A stretch of 64,000 bases of DNA, taken from positions 1,116,001 to 1,180,000 of the forward strand of contig NZ_CP021377.1 of assembly GCF_002157895.1 (NCBI RefSeq), read 5' to 3'. The notes below the pieces were generated by a model. It was not told the origin of the DNA. It worked only from the letters and a program-made list of their open reading frames with translations, and made no database searches. Below are positions 61,375 to 64,000 of the stretch, one piece after another (positions within the stretch are counted from its first letter, which is position 1; each line of letters begins with the position of its first letter). A program made the translations under genes and the position numbers. The stretch is from Oceanisphaera profunda (lineage in GTDB: Bacteria; Pseudomonadota; Gammaproteobacteria; Enterobacterales; Aeromonadaceae).

Positions 61375-62640
61375 ATGGATATCATTGCTAACTACGGCAC
61401 TCTGCTTATTTTAATAGCAGCCGCCTTTGGCTTTTTTATGGCTTGGGGTATAGGTGCCAACGATGTGGCGAACGCCATGGGCACATCTGTGGGTACGCGC
61501 TCACTGACCATCAAGCAGGCGATTCTTATCGCCATGGTTTTTGAGTTCGCCGGTGCTTACTTGGCGGGCGGTGAAGTAACCTCCACCATTCGTAACGGCA
61601 TCATAGACTCAGAAGCCTTTGCCGATCACCCAGATTTGCTGGTGTTTGGTATGATCGCCTCACTATTAGCCTCGGGTACTTGGCTATTAGTGGCTTCTTA
61701 CTATGGCTGGCCGGTATCAACCACGCACACCATCATAGGTGCCATCGTAGGCTTCGCACTGGTGTCATTAGGTTCGAGTGCCGTGCACTGGAGTAAGGTG
61801 GGCGGCATCGTCGGCTCTTGGGTAGTCACGCCGGCTATCTCGGGGTTAATGGCCTACTTTATCTTTATCAGCGTGCAACGGCTTATTTTCAACGCCGACA
61901 AGCCGCTGGCGGCCGCTAAGAAATACGTCCCCGCTTATATCTTTATGACGGTGATGGTGATTTGTTTGGTCACCCTGCAAAAGGGCCTAAAGCACGTCGG
62001 CCTTGATATGAGCAACACCGAAAGCTTTGTGCTGGCGACGCTGATTTCTTTGGCTTCAGCCCTGTTGTGTGGCGTTTACATCAAACGTAAACAATACGAC
62101 AGTGAAGACGACAAAGACATGCAGTACACCAACGTAGAAAAGGTGTTTGGCATCTTAATGGTGGTTACCGCTTGTGCCATGGCTTTTGCGCACGGTTCAA
62201 ACGACGTAGCCAATGCTATTGGTCCGTTATCGGCGGTAGTGAGCATAGTACAAAGCTCTGGCGAAATTGCCGCGAAATCCAGTATTGCTTGGTGGATTTT
62301 ACCACTGGGCGGCGTGGGTATCGTCATCGGCCTGGCCTCTTTAGGCCACAAGGTAATGGCCACCGTAGGGACGGGTATTACACACCTGACGCCTAGCCGA
62401 GGTTTTGCCGCTCAGTTAGCCACGGCTGCGACAGTGGTGATCGCATCCGGTACTGGCTTGCCAATTTCTACTACCCAGACCCTAGTGGGCGCGGTAATGG
62501 GCGTAGGCTTAGCACGCGGTATTGCGGCACTAAACCTGAACGTACTGCGTAACATAGTGGTTTCTTGGGTAATTACTTTGCCCGCAGGCGCTATTTTAGC
62601 CATTATTTTCTTCTATATTATTCAATGGTCTTTTAGCTAA
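61375..62640 (+). CDS. PiT family inorganic phosphate transporter
   Basis: 421 residues, about 10-11 TM segments. Two PiT signatures in inverted-repeat halves: WGIGANDVANAMGTSVGTRSLT and FAHGSNDVANAIGPLSAV, each with GWPVSTTHTIIGAIVG or GLPISTTQTLVGAVMG. It takes up phosphate (as metal-phosphate) with proton or sodium. Shorter than E. coli PitA (499), in line with the PiT type paired with DUF47. AAGGT lies before the ATG. No Pho box was seen upstream of the pair. Confidence 0.94.
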   Translation: MDIIANYGTLLILIAAAFGFFMAWGIGANDVANAMGTSVGTRSLTIKQAILIAMVFEFAGAYLAGGEVTSTIRNGIIDSEAFADHPDLLVFGMIASLLASGTWLLVASYYGWPVSTTHTIIGAIVGFALVSLGSSAVHWSKVGGIVGSWVVTPAISGLMAYFIFISVQRLIFNADKPLAAAKKYVPAYIFMTVMVICLVTLQKGLKHVGLDMSNTESFVLATLISLASALLCGVYIKRKQYDSEDDKDMQYTNVEKVFGILMVVTACAMAFAHGSNDVANAIGPLSAVVSIVQSSGEIAAKSSIAWWILPLGGVGIVIGLASLGHKVMATVGTGITHLTPSRGFAAQLATAATVVIASGTGLPISTTQTLVGAVMGVGLARGIAALNLNVLRNIVVSWVITLPAGAILAIIFFYIIQWSFS

Positions 62641-62669
62641 GTCATCGAAAACTGACGTTTAAGTACCGT

Positions 62670-62700
62670 TTTAAGGGGGCATATTTGCCCCCTTCTTCTT
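62670..62700 (+). terminator. Terminator of the DUF47-pit operon
   Basis: AAGGGGGC / GCCCCCTT hairpin (62673-62694) with an ATATTT loop, followed by CTTCTTG. T-tract is weak. Confidence 0.7.
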
Positions 62701-62758
62701 GTCCTACCCCCTCCCAGCTATTACCATGACCTTATCGAAAAGAGTAAAGGAACATCAG

Positions 62759-63376
62759 GTGAAATCGAAACTTCTTGTGGCACTGCTGTGCAGCTTGTCT
62801 TGGCTGAGCATGGCTAACGCCGCCGATCGCTATATATCCGATGACGTGTACGCCTATCTGCACGCGGGCCCCAGCAATAAATTTCGCATTCTCGGCTCCA
62901 TTAAGGCCGGTGAAACTGTCACTGAGCTGGCGCGCGATGCACAAACCAAATATGTGCATATTCGCGACGCTGATGGCCGTACCGGTTGGGTAGAAGGTAC
63001 CTTTGTACAAAGCGAAGAGAGCTTTCGCTCCAAGCTGCCCAAGATTGAAAGCGAACTGACAAACACCAAAGCACAGCTGAGCTCAGTGGATGAGCGTCAT
63101 GAACAAGATGTGCTCGAAAAAACTAATCGCTTACAACTGCAAGACCAAGAGCTCACCGAGGTGCAAGCCGAGCTAAGAGCCTTGCGCCAGCAGCACGACA
63201 CCTTGAACAGCGAAAACCAACGCCTAACTAGCCTGATGGACAACAAGCAGCATCAAATGCGCTTAGATTGGTTGCTCTACGGCGGCATGGTCGCCGGCAT
63301 AGGTGCACTGTTTGGCTTCTTATTACCTTTGATCCCACGTCGTAAAAGCCGCCACCAAAGCCGCTGGATGAATTAA
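62759..63376 (+). CDS. ygiM: TIGR04211 SH3 domain-containing protein (YgiM-like)
   Basis: 205 residues from a GTG at 62759. The signal peptide is residues 1-22 (LLVALLCSLSWLSMANA); a bacterial SH3 domain follows (about 24-90: RYISDDVYAYLHAGPSNKFRILGSIKAGE, GRTGWVEGTFVQ), then a coiled coil (about 95-165) and a C-terminal TM anchor (about 172-194) with a basic tail RRKSRHQSR. It is a periplasmic envelope protein anchored in the inner membrane. AAAGGA lies 7 bases before the GTG, whereas the longer ORF from 62699 has no site. In E. coli ygiM is near ygiF and cca. Confidence 0.88.
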   Translation: MKSKLLVALLCSLSWLSMANAADRYISDDVYAYLHAGPSNKFRILGSIKAGETVTELARDAQTKYVHIRDADGRTGWVEGTFVQSEESFRSKLPKIESELTNTKAQLSSVDERHEQDVLEKTNRLQLQDQELTEVQAELRALRQQHDTLNSENQRLTSLMDNKQHQMRLDWLLYGGMVAGIGALFGFLLPLIPRRKSRHQSRWMN

Positions 63377-63383
63377 TGTTCTT

Positions 63384-63471
63384 GTGAGGCGTGAGGCGTG
63401 AGGCGTGAGGCGTGAGGCGTGAGGCGTGAGGCGTGAGGCGTGAGGCGTGAGGCGTGAGGCGTGAGGCGTGA
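63384..63471. repeat. GTGAGGC heptanucleotide tandem repeat, 12 units
   Basis: Twelve perfect copies of GTGAGGC from 63384 to 63467, followed by GTGA. The period of 7 is not codon-sized and it is intergenic. The unit also appears inside the GGCGTGAGG arm of the terminators at 4855, 8893 and 10946. Confidence 0.95.
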
Positions 63472-63501
63472 AATTACCCAAGAACACTTAGCTAACGCAA
63501 A

Positions 63502-63534
63502 CAAAAACACCGTCTGATGACGGTGTTTTTTTAT
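63502..63534 (+). terminator. Terminator after the SH3-protein gene
   Basis: AACACCGTC / GACGGTGTT hairpin (63506-63527) followed by TTTTTTTAT. Confidence 0.88.
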
Positions 63535-63604
63535 ATCTGTTTGTAGATACTCTGTTGGACATCAAGGTTTCGCGCTAGCTCTGTTGTGATGCGCCCTTAT
63601 CACG

Positions 63605-63697
63605 TTCATTGCGAGCGTAGCGCGGCAATCCATGCTACCACGGCGCTGTGCATAACCATGGATTGCCACGTCGTGGCACTCCTCGCAATGAACCAAG
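63605..63697. repeat. Dispersed inverted repeat (TTCATTGCGAG...CTCGCAATGAA)
   Basis: Outer arms TTCATTGCGAG and CTCGCAATGAA with inner GGCAATCCATG and CATGGATTGCC form a nested inverted repeat of ~93 bp. A related, more degenerate copy is at 34850-34970. No coding role. Confidence 0.8.
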
Positions 63698-63796
63698 GTT
63701 ATAGTTTGGCTCTGGCCTTTTGCAGGTCCAATTCATTGGACCAAAACCAAGGCACGGCAGAACAGAGCGGGCCTATCTTTGGTTTGGCGCTGTGCT

Positions 63797-64000
63797 TTAA
63801 ACCTTCACTGCAAAGTGTCGATTTGGCTTGCGATACACAACGTCGTCTTGTAGTAACCAGTGAAAAATATCTTCCACTTCTTCCATCGGCTTTTCTAACA
63901 TCCGTGATACCGCGCCTTTAGCACAACGCAGATCGCCGGCGCGCAGCTTGTTAACCAGCTCATGGTAATAGTCGGGGCGTACCGGCACGCCAAGCGCCTC
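63797..64000 (-). CDS. Unrecognised protein, C-terminal ~67 residues only
   Basis: The frame is open from the window edge to TAA at 63797-63799; the visible end reads EALGVPVRPDYYHELVNKL, then RAGDLRCAKGAVSRMLEKP, MEEVEDIFHWLLQDDVVY and RKPNRHFAVKV. The helical, winged-helix-like character (L..L..G.........L......D.FHWLL.DDVVYR) suggests a small C-terminal DNA- or protein-binding module. A GTG at 63988 could be an internal start but the frame continues upstream, so the gene very likely begins outside the window. I cannot name the family. Confidence 0.55.
   Translation of the reverse strand, partial: EALGVPVRPDYYHELVNKLRAGDLRCAKGAVSRMLEKPMEEVEDIFHWLLQDDVVYRKPNRHFAVKV

Noticed and set aside
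63384-63471. Heptamer array considered as CRISPR or an iteron origin
   Set aside because: There are no spacers and no rep gene; a simple 7-bp satellite explains it.
63586-63921. A 111-codon plus-strand ORF near the window end
   Set aside because: It starts in an inverted repeat and lies antisense to the better-composed partial gene at 63797-64000.
1-64000. tRNA or rRNA genes
   Set aside because: No TPsiC-loop (GGTTCRANTCC) context with a matching cloverleaf and no rRNA-like stretch was noticed by eye in either strand; a tRNAscan run would settle this.

Overview
The window is a chromosomal segment of a gammaproteobacterium. Conserved gene strings match the enterobacterial/Aeromonadales order: fldB-xerD-recJ-prfB-lysS, trmN6/srmB, pilU-pilT-yggS-proC-yggT-yggU-rdgB-hemW, zapD-yacG-mutT, nudF-DUF1249-cpdA-yqiA-parE-parC with divergent tolC, and ygiF-glnE-hldE. 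Protein character plus many short dispersed intergenic repeats suggest a marine or aquatic Aeromonadales member (Oceanimonas/Oceanisphaera/Zobellella-like). That placement is inference from memory, not from a search.

Layout. 1-2.4 kb: end of a membrane-fusion protein, then an FtsX/MacB-type permease and its ATPase. 2.7-4.8 kb: YkgJ-type cysteine-cluster protein, metallophosphoesterase, DUF3597 protein. 4.9-8.3 kb: an AT-rich block of six minus-strand genes separated by five attC-like sites, i.e. an integron cassette array with no integrase in view (a CALIN). One cassette encodes an exported protein with two Ltp-like repeats, a domain known from phage superinfection exclusion. 8.9-20.6 kb: FMN-binding glutamate-synthase-like protein, lysS, prfB (with its programmed +1 frameshift), a chemoreceptor, an FNR-box-preceded cytochrome c, a 179-bp tandem repeat, recJ, xerD and fldB. 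dsbC, usual between xerD and recJ, is absent.

20.7-28.5 kb: brnQ, trmN6, srmB, an unlisted 50-residue Arg-rich small ORF, two tandem ~120-nt homologous units with terminators that look like a duplicated small RNA, yaaA, and the twitching ATPases pilU/pilT. 28.6-34.8 kb: a long plus-strand housekeeping run from yggS to mutT. 35.3-44.1 kb: topoisomerase IV genes, cAMP phosphodiesterase, nudF, and tolC behind a perfect 18-bp palindrome of TetR-operator type. 44.5-53.5 kb: a SulP transporter, then a tripartite tricarboxylate locus (tctC-tctB-tctA-AbrB) divergent from tctD-tctE and a second periplasmic binding protein, with PhoB/OmpR-like direct repeats between them. 53.6-64 kb: hldE, lpxL, glnE, ygiF, the DUF47/Pit phosphate pair, a YgiM-like SH3 protein, and the 3' end of an unrecognised gene.

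Most genes are housekeeping. The accessory or novel material lies in the cassette array (4.9-8.6 kb), the 24.6-25.4 kb gene-poor region, and the Tct locus. Non-coding gaps are dominated by bidirectional terminators and several families of dispersed palindromic or tandem repeats.
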